Assembly (NCBI GenBank): GCA_033764775.1
Contig: JANRIQ010000030.1
Location: 1 to 64,000, forward strand
Length of the DNA: 64,000 nucleotides
Direction: 5' to 3'
DNA from: JAWXCE01 sp033764775
GTDB taxonomy: Bacteria; Pseudomonadota; Alphaproteobacteria; Rhizobiales; Rhodomicrobiaceae
Part shown: positions 1-9,382 of the stretch, piece by piece
Position numbering within the stretch: the first letter of the stretch is position 1
How the letters are laid out: every line of letters starts with the position of its first letter
Notes under the pieces: generated by a model
Seen by the model: the letters and a program-made list of their open reading frames with translations, nothing else
Database searches by the model: none
What the model was told of the DNA's origin: nothing
Translations under genes and position numbers: made by a program

Positions 1-1
1 G

Positions 2-1954
2 GCGTGGCTGTGGCGGCAGTCGGAAACCGTGGTGGTGAGCTACACGGCGGCGCTCGACCGCTACTGCCAGGACTACCTCAAAAACTTCAAAACTGAATGC
101 GACCGCAAAGACCTTGGCGCCACCTTCAAGCGCATCGCGGAGGCCGCGGCGGCGGGCGAAGACCCGCGCAACGGGCAAATACTGGCGCTGATCGAGGCGG
201 GGCGCTCAGGTGATGCCGCGCCGCTCATGCGGGCGCTGGCGGCGGAGGAGGCGGCGCGCGGCAAGGCCCAGGTGAAGCGCGCGGCGCAGCGGTACCGAGA
301 CAGCGGCGCCATAGCGTTCCTGACCGACACCAAGACCGCGTTGGAGGACTACACGCGCGCAACCGAACTCGACCCCGACAACCCAGAAGGATGGCTAAGG
401 CTCGGCGCCCTCCGCCAGCGCGCCGGAGTTCTCGATCAGGCTCGCGACGCCCTGCTTACGGCTTTGAAAACGAGCGGCCCGGCGGACGCCCTGTTCCGCT
501 ACTCCGCGCTGAGTTATCTCGGCGACATCGCATCGTCTCGCGGAGAAAAAGCCGAGGCGCTGAAAAGGTTTGAAGAATCTTTCTCCGTTCTTGCGAAGGA
601 TGAGGCGGGCGACAGCGTTTTGAGCAGTCAGAACAGAGTGATCCTCCTGAACAGAATTGCAAGTCTTCATGTCGCGACGGGACAATTGGACCTGGCGCTT
701 GCGGGCTTTAATCAGGCGGTGGAGCTCAGCAAGGCGCAACTCGCGGAAACCCCGTCCGATTCCAACGTGCAGCGTGCGCTCAGCGTGAGTTATGCGGGGC
801 TCGGCGGAATTCATCAAACTCGGGGCGAGTATTACGCGGCGCTGGAGTTTTTCCGGCAGGCTTTGGCGATCGGCGAGCCTCTCTCCGAGGAGGACATGAA
901 CGACCAAGAGCGGATGCGCGACCGCTCCGTTCTAACGTCGTCCGCCGCCAATATCGCCATCGAGCGGGGAAACTTACCTCTGGCGGCGGACCTGTACACG
1001 GCCGCTTTGACGGTGTCGGAACGACTCCACGCCCAAGACCCGAACAACATCGTCTGGCGCCGCGATCTGGTTGTGAACCATTCAAGGCTTGGCGACATTC
1101 AATTGATGAGCAAGGCCCTCGACGCGGCGGCGCGTCATTATGAAAGCGCGGCCGCGCAGGCTGAGGCGATCTATGCGATTGATCGCACGAACATCGAGTC
1201 CGGCAATGACCTCAGCGCCATCTACCGGAAGGAGGGCGACGTGCATCTGGAGCGCGGGCAGGCGATGAACGCCTTTCGAGCCTATGCGAAAGCCCAGCAC
1301 ATCTCGAAAAAACTTGCCGCCGCCGACCCTTTGAATGTCGATTTGCGACGGTCGCTTGCGTTCGGGCACAACCGCCTCGGCGACGTCCTTATCGAGTTGA
1401 AGGACCGGCAGGGAGCGTTGAAAAACTTCACTGAAGGTTTAGCGATCGTTGCCGAGCTCCGCGCAAGCAACCCCTTGCATTCCGAGTGGCGGCGCGATCA
1501 TTTCGTTACCTTAGGTCGGCTTGGCGAGTTCCATTTCACTGACGGCGCCTTCGATCTGGCGTTGCCGTATTTTGAGAGCGCCGCGCTGCTCATCCCTGAT
1601 ATTGTCGCAGAGCCTCGCAACGCGGGACAATCGCTAAGCGGCGCGGCGCGTGTTTTCATGCATATTGGGGACATTCACTTTACGCGCCGCGCGACCGACA
1701 AGGCCCAACAGGCTTACCAACAAGCAACCGAGCACTTTCGCCGTCTTCAGCGTGAGGCAGCCTCGCCAGCCTCGAAGTTTTATCTTTTTCAAACGCTGAT
1801 CAAGCTCGGCAGCGTGTCAGAAAATGGCACGGCCTGCGAACTGCTGCGGGAGGCGCGCGATTTGATTGGCGGCGATGGCGGCGACGACCCCGTGGCGATT
1901 ATGATGAACAAATGGCTTCCCATGGTGGAGGAAGGTCTGGCGAAGGGTTGCTGA
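2..1954 (+). CDS. TPR-repeat protein, 5' end outside the window
   Basis: The frame is open from base 2, and the first possible start (GTG at 29) has no convincing ribosome site, so the gene most likely begins upstream of the window. The visible part (about 650 residues) is helical, with repeated tetratricopeptide-like units: one clear TPR follows the phrase ELDPDNPEGW near residue 115, and more lie between about 150 and 560 (for example SYLGDIASSRGEKAEAL and SYAGLGGIHQTRGEYYAAL). TPR arrays bind protein partners. Large proteins of this build often carry a TIR, caspase or kinase domain at the N-terminus, but that part is not visible here, so no function is given. It ends 78 bp before trpG. Confidence 0.75.
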   Translation, partial: AWLWRQSETVVVSYTAALDRYCQDYLKNFKTECDRKDLGATFKRIAEAAAAGEDPRNGQILALIEAGRSGDAAPLMRALAAEEAARGKAQVKRAAQRYRDSGAIAFLTDTKTALEDYTRATELDPDNPEGWLRLGALRQRAGVLDQARDALLTALKTSGPADALFRYSALSYLGDIASSRGEKAEALKRFEESFSVLAKDEAGDSVLSSQNRVILLNRIASLHVATGQLDLALAGFNQAVELSKAQLAETPSDSNVQRALSVSYAGLGGIHQTRGEYYAALEFFRQALAIGEPLSEEDMNDQERMRDRSVLTSSAANIAIERGNLPLAADLYTAALTVSERLHAQDPNNIVWRRDLVVNHSRLGDIQLMSKALDAAARHYESAAAQAEAIYAIDRTNIESGNDLSAIYRKEGDVHLERGQAMNAFRAYAKAQHISKKLAAADPLNVDLRRSLAFGHNRLGDVLIELKDRQGALKNFTEGLAIVAELRASNPLHSEWRRDHFVTLGRLGEFHFTDGAFDLALPYFESAALLIPDIVAEPRNAGQSLSGAARVFMHIGDIHFTRRATDKAQQAYQQATEHFRRLQREAASPASKFYLFQTLIKLGSVSENGTACELLREARDLIGGDGGDDPVAIMMNKWLPMVEEGLAKGC

Positions 1955-2032
1955 GCGGCGCTTTGGCAGAGTCGGGCTTGCAATTTCGCGCACGGCCGGT
2001 ACAACGGCGGCTTGCATCCGGGACGCGCGCGC

Positions 2033-2668
2033 ATGATCCTCCTCATCGACAATTACGACAGCTTCACCTACAACCTCGTGCACTATTTCGGCGACCTGGG
2101 CGTCGAGTGCCGCGTGGTGCGCAACGACCAGATCACAGTCGATGAGGCGCTCGGGAGCCGCCCGCAGGCGATCGTGCTCTCGCCCGGCCCATGCGACCCG
2201 GATCAGGCGGGCGTGTGCCTCGACCTCATCCGCGCCAACCAGGAGGCCCGCGTGCCGCTCCTCGGCGTCTGCCTCGGCCATCAGGCCATCGGGCAGGCCT
2301 ATGGCGGCCGCGTCATCCGCGCGCCGAAGATGATGCACGGCAAGCTGTCCACCATCCGCAACGAGGGCGTGGGCCTGTTCGCCGGGCTGCCGCGCGAGTT
2401 CGAGGCGACGCGCTATCATTCGCTCATCGTCGAGGCGGAGACGCTGCCGCCTGCGCTCAACGCCACCGCGCACACCGCCGACGGCCTCATCATGGCGCTG
2501 CAGCACGAGACCGATCCGGTTTACGGCGTGCAGTTCCACCCGGAGAGCATCGCCTCGAACTTCGGCCACGCCATCCTCGCCAACTTCCTCACCCTCGCCC
2601 GCGTGAACTGGCGCGCGGCGAAACCCGGCCTCGCCCTGCCGCAACTTGCGTCCGGCGCCGCCGCATGA
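2033..2668 (+). CDS. trpG: Anthranilate synthase glutamine amidotransferase component TrpG
   Basis: Supplies ammonia from glutamine to the TrpE subunit, which converts chorismate to anthranilate, the first step of tryptophan synthesis. The protein (211 aa) opens with the family signature MILLIDNYDSFTYNL. It has the class I amidotransferase nucleophile in GVCLGHQAIG and the catalytic His-Glu in VQFHPESIAS. ATG 2033 is chosen because the signature begins there; an in-frame TTG at 2012 would only add arginine-rich residues. The stop overlaps the trpD start by four bases (ATGA). trpE is not in this window. Confidence 0.95.
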   Translation: MILLIDNYDSFTYNLVHYFGDLGVECRVVRNDQITVDEALGSRPQAIVLSPGPCDPDQAGVCLDLIRANQEARVPLLGVCLGHQAIGQAYGGRVIRAPKMMHGKLSTIRNEGVGLFAGLPREFEATRYHSLIVEAETLPPALNATAHTADGLIMALQHETDPVYGVQFHPESIASNFGHAILANFLTLARVNWRAAKPGLALPQLASGAAA

Positions 2669-3681
2669 GCGCGCTCGCGGCCAATCTTGACGCCGCCCGC
2701 TCGCCCCACGGCCTGTCGGCTGAAGACGCCCGCGCCGCCTTCGACGCGATGATGGACGGCGCCGCGAGCCACGAGGACATGGCCGCGTTCCTGCTCGCCC
2801 TGCGCGAGCGCGGTGAGACGGCGGCGGAAATCCTCGGGGCGGCGCAGGCTCTTCGCGCGCGCATGCTGCCTGTGGCGGCCCCGGACGGCGCCATCGACAT
2901 TGTCGGCACGGGCGGCGACGCGCGCGGCACCTACAACGTGTCCACCTGCGCGGCCTTCGTCGCGGCGGGAGCGGGCGCCAAGGTCGCCAAGCACGGCAAC
3001 CGCGCGGTGTCGTCCAAGTCCGGCTCGGCCGACGTGCTGGAGGCGCTTGGCGTCAACCTCGGAGGCGGCCCGGAGAAGGCGGCGCTCGCCGTGCGCGAGG
3101 CGGGCGTCGGCTTCCTGTTCGCGCCGGCCCATCACGCGGCGATGCGCCATGTGGCGCCGGTGCGCAAGGCGCTCGGCGTGCGCACGATTTTCAACCTGCT
3201 CGGTCCGCTGTGCAATCCGGCGAATGTAAAGCGCATGGTGCTCGGCGTTTATGCCCCCGAATGGCTCCGCCCCATCGCCGCTGTCACGCGCGAACTGGGC
3301 GCCGAGCATGTGTGGGTGGTCCACGGCGCCGGGGGATTAGACGAATTGTCGACGCTCGGCCCGTCTCATGTGGCGGAAATGCGGCGTGACGCGGACGTTC
3401 GGCTCTTTAGCATTGCATGCACTGACGCAGGCGTTGCATCCGCTGACTTGCAGCACCTGGTGGGCGGAGGGCCGCAGGAGAACGCCGCCGCGATCCGGGA
3501 TGTGCTCGACGGGCGGCCAAGCGCGTTCCGAGACATTGTCATTCTGAACGCGGCGGCCGCGCTCGTCGTGGCCGGCCAGGCCGAGGACGTGCGGCGGGGG
3601 GCCGCCTTGGCGGCCTCTTCGATCGACGGCGGCGCGGCGCGGGCGGCGCTTGCCAAGCTCGTCGAGATTAGCAATTCTTGA
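2665..3681 (+). CDS. trpD: Anthranilate phosphoribosyltransferase TrpD
   Basis: Transfers phosphoribose from PRPP to anthranilate in the second tryptophan step. The 338 aa protein has the usual family length. It shows the PRPP-binding glycine loop GTGGDARGTYNVST, the KHGNRAVSSKSGSADVLEALG block and the substrate-site segment near FNLLGPLCNPA. It is translationally coupled to trpG (ATGA overlap) and trpC follows after 6 bp, giving the trpGDC order common in alphaproteobacteria. Confidence 0.96.
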   Translation: MSALAANLDAARSPHGLSAEDARAAFDAMMDGAASHEDMAAFLLALRERGETAAEILGAAQALRARMLPVAAPDGAIDIVGTGGDARGTYNVSTCAAFVAAGAGAKVAKHGNRAVSSKSGSADVLEALGVNLGGGPEKAALAVREAGVGFLFAPAHHAAMRHVAPVRKALGVRTIFNLLGPLCNPANVKRMVLGVYAPEWLRPIAAVTRELGAEHVWVVHGAGGLDELSTLGPSHVAEMRRDADVRLFSIACTDAGVASADLQHLVGGGPQENAAAIRDVLDGRPSAFRDIVILNAAAALVVAGQAEDVRRGAALAASSIDGGAARAALAKLVEISNS

Positions 3682-3687
3682 GCGATT

Positions 3688-4476
3688 ATGAGCAGAATTC
3701 TAAGCCAAATTTCCGATTATAAGCGGGAGGAGATCGCGGCCGCGAAACGGGCGCGCACGCTTCTCGAAACCGAGGAGGCGGCGCGCGACGCGGCCCCCGT
3801 GCGTCCGTTCGCGCGAGCCTTGCGGGCGCGCGTCGCGGCCCGCGAGACCGCGCTTATCGCTGAGATCAAAAAGGCTAGCCCGTCCAAGGGCCTCATCCGC
3901 GCGGATTTCGACCCGCCGGCTCTCGCCCGCGCCTATGAAGCCGGCGGCGCTGCATGCCTTTCGGTGCTAACCGACGGCCCGTCGTTCCAAGGCGATCCGT
4001 GCTATCTGGCCGCCGCCCGCGCCGCGGTTTCGCTCCCCGTCTTGCGCAAGGACTTCATGCTCGATCCGTATCAGGCGCCCGAGGCCCGGGCCATGGGCGC
4101 GGACTGCATCCTCATCATCATGGCCGCCGTGGACGACGCGCTCGCCGCCGATCTCGAGGCCGCCGCGACCAAATTCGGCATGGACACGCTGGCCGAGGTG
4201 CATGACGAGGCGGAACTCGAGCGCGCGCTCCGGCTCAAAACGCCGCTTATCGGCGTCAACAACCGCAACCTGAACACGTTCGAAACCGCGCTCGAGACGA
4301 CGGAGCGCCTGGCCGCCCGCGTCCCCGCCGACCGCATGCTCATCTCGGAGAGCGGCATCTTCACGCCCGCCGACATCGCACGCCTGAAGGCGGCGGGGGC
4401 CAGCGCGTTTCTCGTCGGCGAGAGCCTCATGCGGCAGGCGGATGTTGCCGCCGCCACCCGGACGTTGCTGGCATGA
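3688..4476 (+). CDS. trpC: Indole-3-glycerol phosphate synthase TrpC
   Basis: Closes the indole ring by decarboxylation of CdRP to indole-3-glycerol phosphate. The 262 aa TIM barrel contains EIKKASPSKGLIR with the catalytic Lys, SVLTDGPSFQG, LRKDFMLDPYQ, GVNNRNLNTF and the phosphate-binding SESGIF and FLVGESLM segments. All expected barrel-end motifs are present. It is not fused to trpF. The stop overlaps the moaC start (ATGA). Confidence 0.97.
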   Translation: MSRILSQISDYKREEIAAAKRARTLLETEEAARDAAPVRPFARALRARVAARETALIAEIKKASPSKGLIRADFDPPALARAYEAGGAACLSVLTDGPSFQGDPCYLAAARAAVSLPVLRKDFMLDPYQAPEARAMGADCILIIMAAVDDALAADLEAAATKFGMDTLAEVHDEAELERALRLKTPLIGVNNRNLNTFETALETTERLAARVPADRMLISESGIFTPADIARLKAAGASAFLVGESLMRQADVAAATRTLLA

Positions 4477-4955
4477 GCGGCGCGTCCAGCCTCTCGCATC
4501 TCAACGAGCGCGGCGAGGCGGCCATGGTGGACGTCTCCGACAAATCGGCGACGACGCGCACGGCGATTGCGGAAGGCTTCATACGCATGCGCCCTGAGAC
4601 ACTGGCGCTCGCCCAAGGCGGAGCGAAAAAGGGCGACGTGTTCGCCGCCGCGCGCATCGCGGGGATCATGGCGGCCAAACGCACCGCCGATCTCATCCCC
4701 TTGTGTCACCCTATAGTGCTGTCGAAGGTGGCGGTCGATTTCGCGCCCGCCGAGCCGACAGGCGTTCGCGTGGAGGCGCTGGCCAAAACCACCGGCCCCA
4801 CAGGGGTGGAGATGGAGGCGCTGACCGCAGTGGCGGTGGCCTGCCTCACGCTCTACGATATGCTGAAGGCGGCGGACAAGGACATGCGCATCGAGGGCGT
4901 GCGGCTGCTTGAGAAGACCGGCGGCCGATCGGGACCATATCGCGCGGGGAGTTGA
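4473..4955 (+). CDS. moaC: Cyclic pyranopterin monophosphate synthase MoaC
   Basis: Converts the MoaA product to cyclic pyranopterin monophosphate, the first stable intermediate of molybdenum cofactor synthesis. The 160 aa sequence has the family hallmarks MVDVSDKSATTRTA, LIPLCHPI and TGVEMEALTAV, and ends with KDMRIEGVRLLEKTGG. Coupled to trpC by an ATGA overlap and followed 1 bp later by moeA, so tryptophan and molybdopterin genes appear to share a transcript. Confidence 0.96.
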   Translation: MSGASSLSHLNERGEAAMVDVSDKSATTRTAIAEGFIRMRPETLALAQGGAKKGDVFAAARIAGIMAAKRTADLIPLCHPIVLSKVAVDFAPAEPTGVRVEALAKTTGPTGVEMEALTAVAVACLTLYDMLKAADKDMRIEGVRLLEKTGGRSGPYRAGS

Positions 4956-4956
4956 G

Positions 4957-6159
4957 ATGGCGCTGATGAGCTTCGAGGCGGCTCTGGCGCACATCCTCGA
5001 CGGCGCCGGACCGTTGTGCGAACCGCCCGAGGCCGCGCCGCTCAACGCCGCTCTCGGCCGCATCCTCGCCCGGGACGTCGTCGCCGGGCGCGACCAGCCG
5101 CCTTTCGCCTCATCCGCCATGGACGGTTACGCGCTTGGCCCCGCTGAGGCCGCGTGCTGGACGGTCGTCGGCGAAGCGTCCGCGGGCCGCGCGTTTCGGC
5201 GAGAGGTCAAGGCGGGCGAGGCGGTGCGCATCTTCACGGGCGCGCCGGTTCCGCGCGGGTGCGACCGCATCCTCATTCAGGAGAACTCGGTGCGCGAGAA
5301 CGAGCGCCTCCGCGCCGACGCCGTCCCGCCCCCCGGCGCCCACATCCGCTCCGCCGGCCTTGACTTTCGGGCGGGAGAAACGCTGCTTCACGCCGGCCGC
5401 AAGCTCACCCCGCGCGACCTGATGCTGGCGGCGGGCGCCAATCTGCCGGCCCTGGCCGTCGCCGCAAAACCCGTGATCGCCATTCTTGCGACCGGCGACG
5501 AGTTGGTCGCTCCAGGCGCCTTGCCGCGCGACGATCAAATCGTGGCGTCCGGATCGACAGGCGTCGCGGCCATGGTCGCGCGGTCTGGCGGGGCGCCGCT
5601 CGATCTGGGCGTCGCGCGGGACGATCCGGCCGATCTGGACAAGAAGATCGCGGCGGCGCGGGGCGCTCATGTGCTCGTCACCATCGGGGGCGCCTCGGTC
5701 GGCGACTACGACCTCGTGGAGCCCGCTTTGCGCCGCGCGGGCGCGATCATCGACCTGCACAAAATCGCGATGCGCCCGGGCAAGCCCCTGATGGCGGGGC
5801 GGATCGGCGAGATGCGCGTTCTTGGCCTCCCTGGCAACCCGGTCTCCGCCATGATCTGCGCCTGGGCGTTTTTGACGCCGCTCCTGAAGCGCCTGCTCGG
5901 CGACCTGACGCCTGACGAGCCGCCCGCCCCCGCCAAGCTCGCAGCGCCCCTGCCCCAGAACGGCGACAGGCTGCACTTCATGCGCGCGCAAACCGCGCCC
6001 AGTCCGCATGGCGGCGCGCCGCGCGTGCGCCCCCTGCCCGATCAGGACAGCTCGCTGATGGCCGCGCTCGCCCGCGCCGATCGCCTCATCATCCGCCCGC
6101 CCTTCGCGCCGGCGCTCGCGGAAGGCGATTCTGTTGATGCTATCCCCATCGATTTTTAA
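4957..6159 (+). CDS. moeA: Molybdopterin molybdenumtransferase MoeA
   Basis: Inserts molybdate into adenylylated molybdopterin. The 400 aa protein has the N-terminal ASSAMDGYAL substrate segment, IFTGAPVPRGCD, the MoCF domain motifs ILATGDELV and TIGGASVGDYD, and GLPGNPVSAM near the C-terminus. A longer reading from 4909 exists but overlaps moaC in a different frame; ATG 4957, one base after the moaC stop, is preferred. Last gene of the trpGDC-moaC-moeA run; about 110 bp with an SOS box separate it from lexA. Confidence 0.95.
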   Translation: MALMSFEAALAHILDGAGPLCEPPEAAPLNAALGRILARDVVAGRDQPPFASSAMDGYALGPAEAACWTVVGEASAGRAFRREVKAGEAVRIFTGAPVPRGCDRILIQENSVRENERLRADAVPPPGAHIRSAGLDFRAGETLLHAGRKLTPRDLMLAAGANLPALAVAAKPVIAILATGDELVAPGALPRDDQIVASGSTGVAAMVARSGGAPLDLGVARDDPADLDKKIAAARGAHVLVTIGGASVGDYDLVEPALRRAGAIIDLHKIAMRPGKPLMAGRIGEMRVLGLPGNPVSAMICAWAFLTPLLKRLLGDLTPDEPPAPAKLAAPLPQNGDRLHFMRAQTAPSPHGGAPRVRPLPDQDSSLMAALARADRLIIRPPFAPALAEGDSVDAIPIDF

Positions 6160-6193
6160 CGCATTGGATTGAGTTTGGAACGCGGGGCTTGCG

Positions 6194-6208
6194 GAACACA
6201 AACGGAAC
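6194..6208. promoter_or_regulatory. LexA (SOS) box upstream of lexA
   Basis: Direct repeat GAAC-N7-GAAC (GAAC at 6194-6197 and 6205-6208), the reverse complement of GTTC-N7-GTTC, the alphaproteobacterial LexA operator. It lies 62 bp before the lexA start, with a possible -10 (ctatag) just downstream at 6211, which fits autorepression. A weaker half-conserved copy (GTTC-N7-GTCC) starts at 6219. Confidence 0.85.
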
Positions 6209-6270
6209 AGCTATAGGTGTTCCTGCTTTGTCCCTGCGTCGGCAGTCAACGCGCACCTGTAAAGGACCCC

Positions 6271-6966
6271 ATGCTGACCTCCAAACAAAAAGAGCTGCTC
6301 CTGTTTATCAGCCAACGCGTGCGCGCAACGGGCGTCCCTCCGTCCTACGATGAGATGAAGGAGGCGCTCGACCTGCGGTCGAAGTCTGGTATCCATCGGC
6401 TTATCACGGCGCTTGAGGAGCGGGGCTTCATCCGCCGCCTGCCCCATCGCGCGCGGGCGCTCGAAATCCTGAAACTGCCCGAGACGGCGCCCGTCAGCCT
6501 GAAGGCGGCGCGCGAACGGGCCTTCTCGCCCTCGCTCGTAAAGAGCGCGACGCGTTTTGGCGGCGTCGAGGACGGTCCGCAGGAAACCCTGTGCGTGCCT
6601 GTGATGGGCCGCATCGCCGCTGGCGTGCCCCGCTCCGCCATCGAGCATCAAAGTCACGCGATCAGCCTGCCGGCCGACTATTTCACCGGAGGGGAGCATT
6701 TTGCGCTGGAGGTGAAGGGCGACTCGATGGTGGACGCTGGCATTCTCGACGGGGATACGGTCATCCTGCGCAAGACCGACACCGCCGAGAACGGCGACAT
6801 CGTCGTCGCACTCATCGACGACGAGGAGGCGACCCTAAAACGGTTCCGCAAACGCGGGCAATCGGTGGCGCTGGAGGCGGCAAACCCTGCTTACGAGACG
6901 CGCATCTTCGGCCCCGACCGGGTCAAGGTGCAGGGTCGCCTCGCGGGGCTTTTACGCCGCTATTGA
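6271..6966 (+). CDS. lexA: LexA repressor
   Basis: SOS regulon repressor that cleaves itself when RecA filaments form. ATG 6271 gives the standard N-terminus MLTSKQKELLLFI and 231 aa; the longer reading from 6217 runs through the operator region. Residues 1-65 form the winged helix-turn-helix (SYDEMKEALDLRSKSGIHRL). The cleavage site is A117-G118 in GRIAAGVP. The Ser-Lys dyad is S152 (GDSMVDAG) and K190 (EATLKRF). Preceded by its own box at 6194-6208. nrdJ follows after 54 bp. Confidence 0.97.
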   Translation: MLTSKQKELLLFISQRVRATGVPPSYDEMKEALDLRSKSGIHRLITALEERGFIRRLPHRARALEILKLPETAPVSLKAARERAFSPSLVKSATRFGGVEDGPQETLCVPVMGRIAAGVPRSAIEHQSHAISLPADYFTGGEHFALEVKGDSMVDAGILDGDTVILRKTDTAENGDIVVALIDDEEATLKRFRKRGQSVALEAANPAYETRIFGPDRVKVQGRLAGLLRRY

Positions 6967-7020
6967 GACGAGGCCGCCCCGCGCCCGGATACAAGCGGAC
7001 ACGAACATCGGAAGGACGAC

Positions 7021-9336
7021 ATGAGCGGCGCGTTTGAGGTGCTCACCCCATCGTCATTGCGGATCTGGGAGCAGAAATACCGCCTTGACGGCGTGGACAA
7101 GTCCATTGACGACACCTGGCGGCGCGTCGCCAACGCCGCCGCAGCGGCCGAGAAAAAATCGCTCGCCAAGCGCTGGGCGGCCAAGTTTTACGACGCCATA
7201 TCGGATTTCGGCTTCATCCCAGCCGGGCGCATCCTGGCCGGCGCGGGGGCCGGGCGCAACGTCACGCTGTTTAACTGCTTCGTCATGGGGCGCATCGAGG
7301 ACGACATGGCCTCGATTTTCGAAAGCGTAAAGGAAGCGGCGCTCACCATGCAGCGCGGCGGGGGCGTCGGGCACGATTTCTCCACTCTCCGGCCGGAGGG
7401 AGCGGCCGTCAAGGGGGTGGGCGCGCAAGCCTCCGGCCCGGTCAGCTTTATGGACGTCTGGGACGCCATGTGCCGCACTATCATCTCGGCCGGCGCCCGG
7501 CGCGGCGCCATGATGGCCACCTTGCGCTGCGACCATCCAGACATCGAAGCCTTTGTCGACGCCAAGCGCGACCCGCTGCGCCTGCGCAATTTCAACGTCT
7601 CGGTGCTGGTCACCGACGCGTTCATGGCGGCGGTCGAGGCTGGCGCCCCGTGGCCGCTCGTGTTCGACGGCGCCGTCCATCGCACCGTCTCCGCCCGGGC
7701 GCTGTGGGACAAGATCATGCGCAACGCGTATGAGGTGGCCGAGCCCGGCGTCATCTTCATCGACCGGGTGAACGCCGAAAACAACCTGCGCTATTGCGAA
7801 ACCATCTACGCAACGAATCCGTGCGGCGAACAGCCCTTGCCGCCTTACGGGGCGTGCCTGCTCGGCTCCATCAATCTGGTCCGGCTCGTTCAACGGCCCT
7901 TCGAACCGGACGCCGCTCTCAATCTTGCCCGCCTCGACGAGTTGGTGGCGACCGCCGTGCGTTTCCTCGATTGCGTCATCGACGTGTCGCGTTTCCCGCT
8001 GGAGGCCCAGGCGGCCGAAGCGCGCGCCAAGCGGCGCATGGGCCTTGGCGTCACAGGGCTTGGCGACGCGCTGATCCTGTGCGGCAAGCATTATGGCTCG
8101 GCCGAGGCGCGCAAACTGGCCGCGAGCTGGCTCGCCCGCATCGAACGACAAGCCTACCTCGCCAGCGCCGAACTGGCCGCCGAAAAGGGCTCGTTCCCGC
8201 TGTTCGAGCGCGACGCCTACCTGGCCGGAGGCCACGCCCGCCGCCTGCCTGACGACATCCGCAAGACCATCGCCGCGCACGGCTTGCGCAACGGCCTGCT
8301 CACCTCCATCGCCCCGACCGGCACCATTTCGTTGCTCGCGGGCAATGTGTCGAGCGGGATCGAGCCGGCTTTCGACTTCGTGCATCGCCGGCGTGTGCTC
8401 GAGAGCAACGGCGCGGCCCGGGAGGAAACCATAGAGGATTACGCCTACCGCCTGTTCCGCCAGAAGCGGGGCCCGCACGCCGCCCTGCCAACCGCTTTCG
8501 TCTCCGCGCAGCAGTTGCCTCCGCAAGCCCATGTGGAGATGCAAGCGGCGCTGCAGCCGCATGTGGACTCGTCCATTTCGAAAACGGTGAACTGCCCGGC
8601 CGACATGCCCTTTGAAAGCTTCAAGACGCTGTATGCGGAAGCTTACCGGCGCGGGCTGAAGGGGTGTACCGCGTATCGTCCGAACCCTGTCACCGGCGCG
8701 GTTCTGTCCCCCGTCTCGCCGGAACCCGATCACGCGGCGCCGCGCGGAGCCGCCGCGGTCGCCAGCCCCGCCGACGCCCGGGCCGTCGCCTTAAGGAGCG
8801 GTTCACCGCCCGCCATGGACGAAACGGACGCCCAGCCGCTCACCCGCGCGCCTGCCCTCTCCGGCATGACCTACAAGCTGAAATGGCCGCAGTCCGACCA
8901 CGCCACCTACGTCACCATCAACGACATCGAACACAACGGCCGCCGGCGCCCGTTCGAGATCTTCATCAACTCCAAGAACCTGGAGCACTACGCCTGGACG
9001 GTCGCGCTTACGCGGATGATCAGCGCCGTTTTCCGTCGCGGCGGCGATGTGTCGTTCGTGGTGGAGGAGTTGAAGGCGGTTTTCGACCCGCGCGGCGGCT
9101 ATTGGCTCGACGGCCGCTACGCGCCGAGCCTGCTGGCCGCGATCGGCGGGGTGGTGGAGACGCATCTGATCAATATCGGCTTCATGGCGGCGGAGGAGCC
9201 TCAGAGAGGACAGGCTGCGTCGTCCCAGAGCGGGCCTGCGGTCGCGAAAGTATGTCCACGCTGCGCGCACCCGGCGCTGCGCCGCGAGGGCGGGTGCCAA
9301 GTGTGCCTTTCGTGCGGCTTTTCCCAATGCGATTAG
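7021..9336 (+). CDS. nrdJ: Adenosylcobalamin-dependent (class II) ribonucleotide reductase
   Basis: Reduces ribonucleotides to deoxyribonucleotides using a radical made from coenzyme B12. The 771 aa protein is the short class II type. It has redox Cys C86 (LFNCFVMG), the radical Cys C268 and E270 in NPCGEQPLPPYG, and the second redox Cys C279 in GACLLGSINL; the 11-residue spacing of C268 and C279 is typical of class II enzymes. The C-terminal tail holds CPRCAHP and CQVCLSCG, cysteines that probably pass electrons from thioredoxin or bind metal. No ATP-cone is evident. It sits 54 bp after lexA with GGAAGGA ahead of the start; a degenerate box (GAAC-N7-GGAC, 7003-7017) may be chance. Confidence 0.93.
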   Translation: MSGAFEVLTPSSLRIWEQKYRLDGVDKSIDDTWRRVANAAAAAEKKSLAKRWAAKFYDAISDFGFIPAGRILAGAGAGRNVTLFNCFVMGRIEDDMASIFESVKEAALTMQRGGGVGHDFSTLRPEGAAVKGVGAQASGPVSFMDVWDAMCRTIISAGARRGAMMATLRCDHPDIEAFVDAKRDPLRLRNFNVSVLVTDAFMAAVEAGAPWPLVFDGAVHRTVSARALWDKIMRNAYEVAEPGVIFIDRVNAENNLRYCETIYATNPCGEQPLPPYGACLLGSINLVRLVQRPFEPDAALNLARLDELVATAVRFLDCVIDVSRFPLEAQAAEARAKRRMGLGVTGLGDALILCGKHYGSAEARKLAASWLARIERQAYLASAELAAEKGSFPLFERDAYLAGGHARRLPDDIRKTIAAHGLRNGLLTSIAPTGTISLLAGNVSSGIEPAFDFVHRRRVLESNGAAREETIEDYAYRLFRQKRGPHAALPTAFVSAQQLPPQAHVEMQAALQPHVDSSISKTVNCPADMPFESFKTLYAEAYRRGLKGCTAYRPNPVTGAVLSPVSPEPDHAAPRGAAAVASPADARAVALRSGSPPAMDETDAQPLTRAPALSGMTYKLKWPQSDHATYVTINDIEHNGRRRPFEIFINSKNLEHYAWTVALTRMISAVFRRGGDVSFVVEELKAVFDPRGGYWLDGRYAPSLLAAIGGVVETHLINIGFMAAEEPQRGQAASSQSGPAVAKVCPRCAHPALRREGGCQVCLSCGFSQCD

Positions 9337-9382
9337 CGGCGGCCAAGATGCACGTCCGGATTTTGCGCGCCAGAACCGTTGC

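Noticed and set aside
7054..8733. 559-codon minus-strand reading over nrdJ
   Set aside because: Lies entirely antisense to nrdJ, lacks a ribosome site and any recognised motif.
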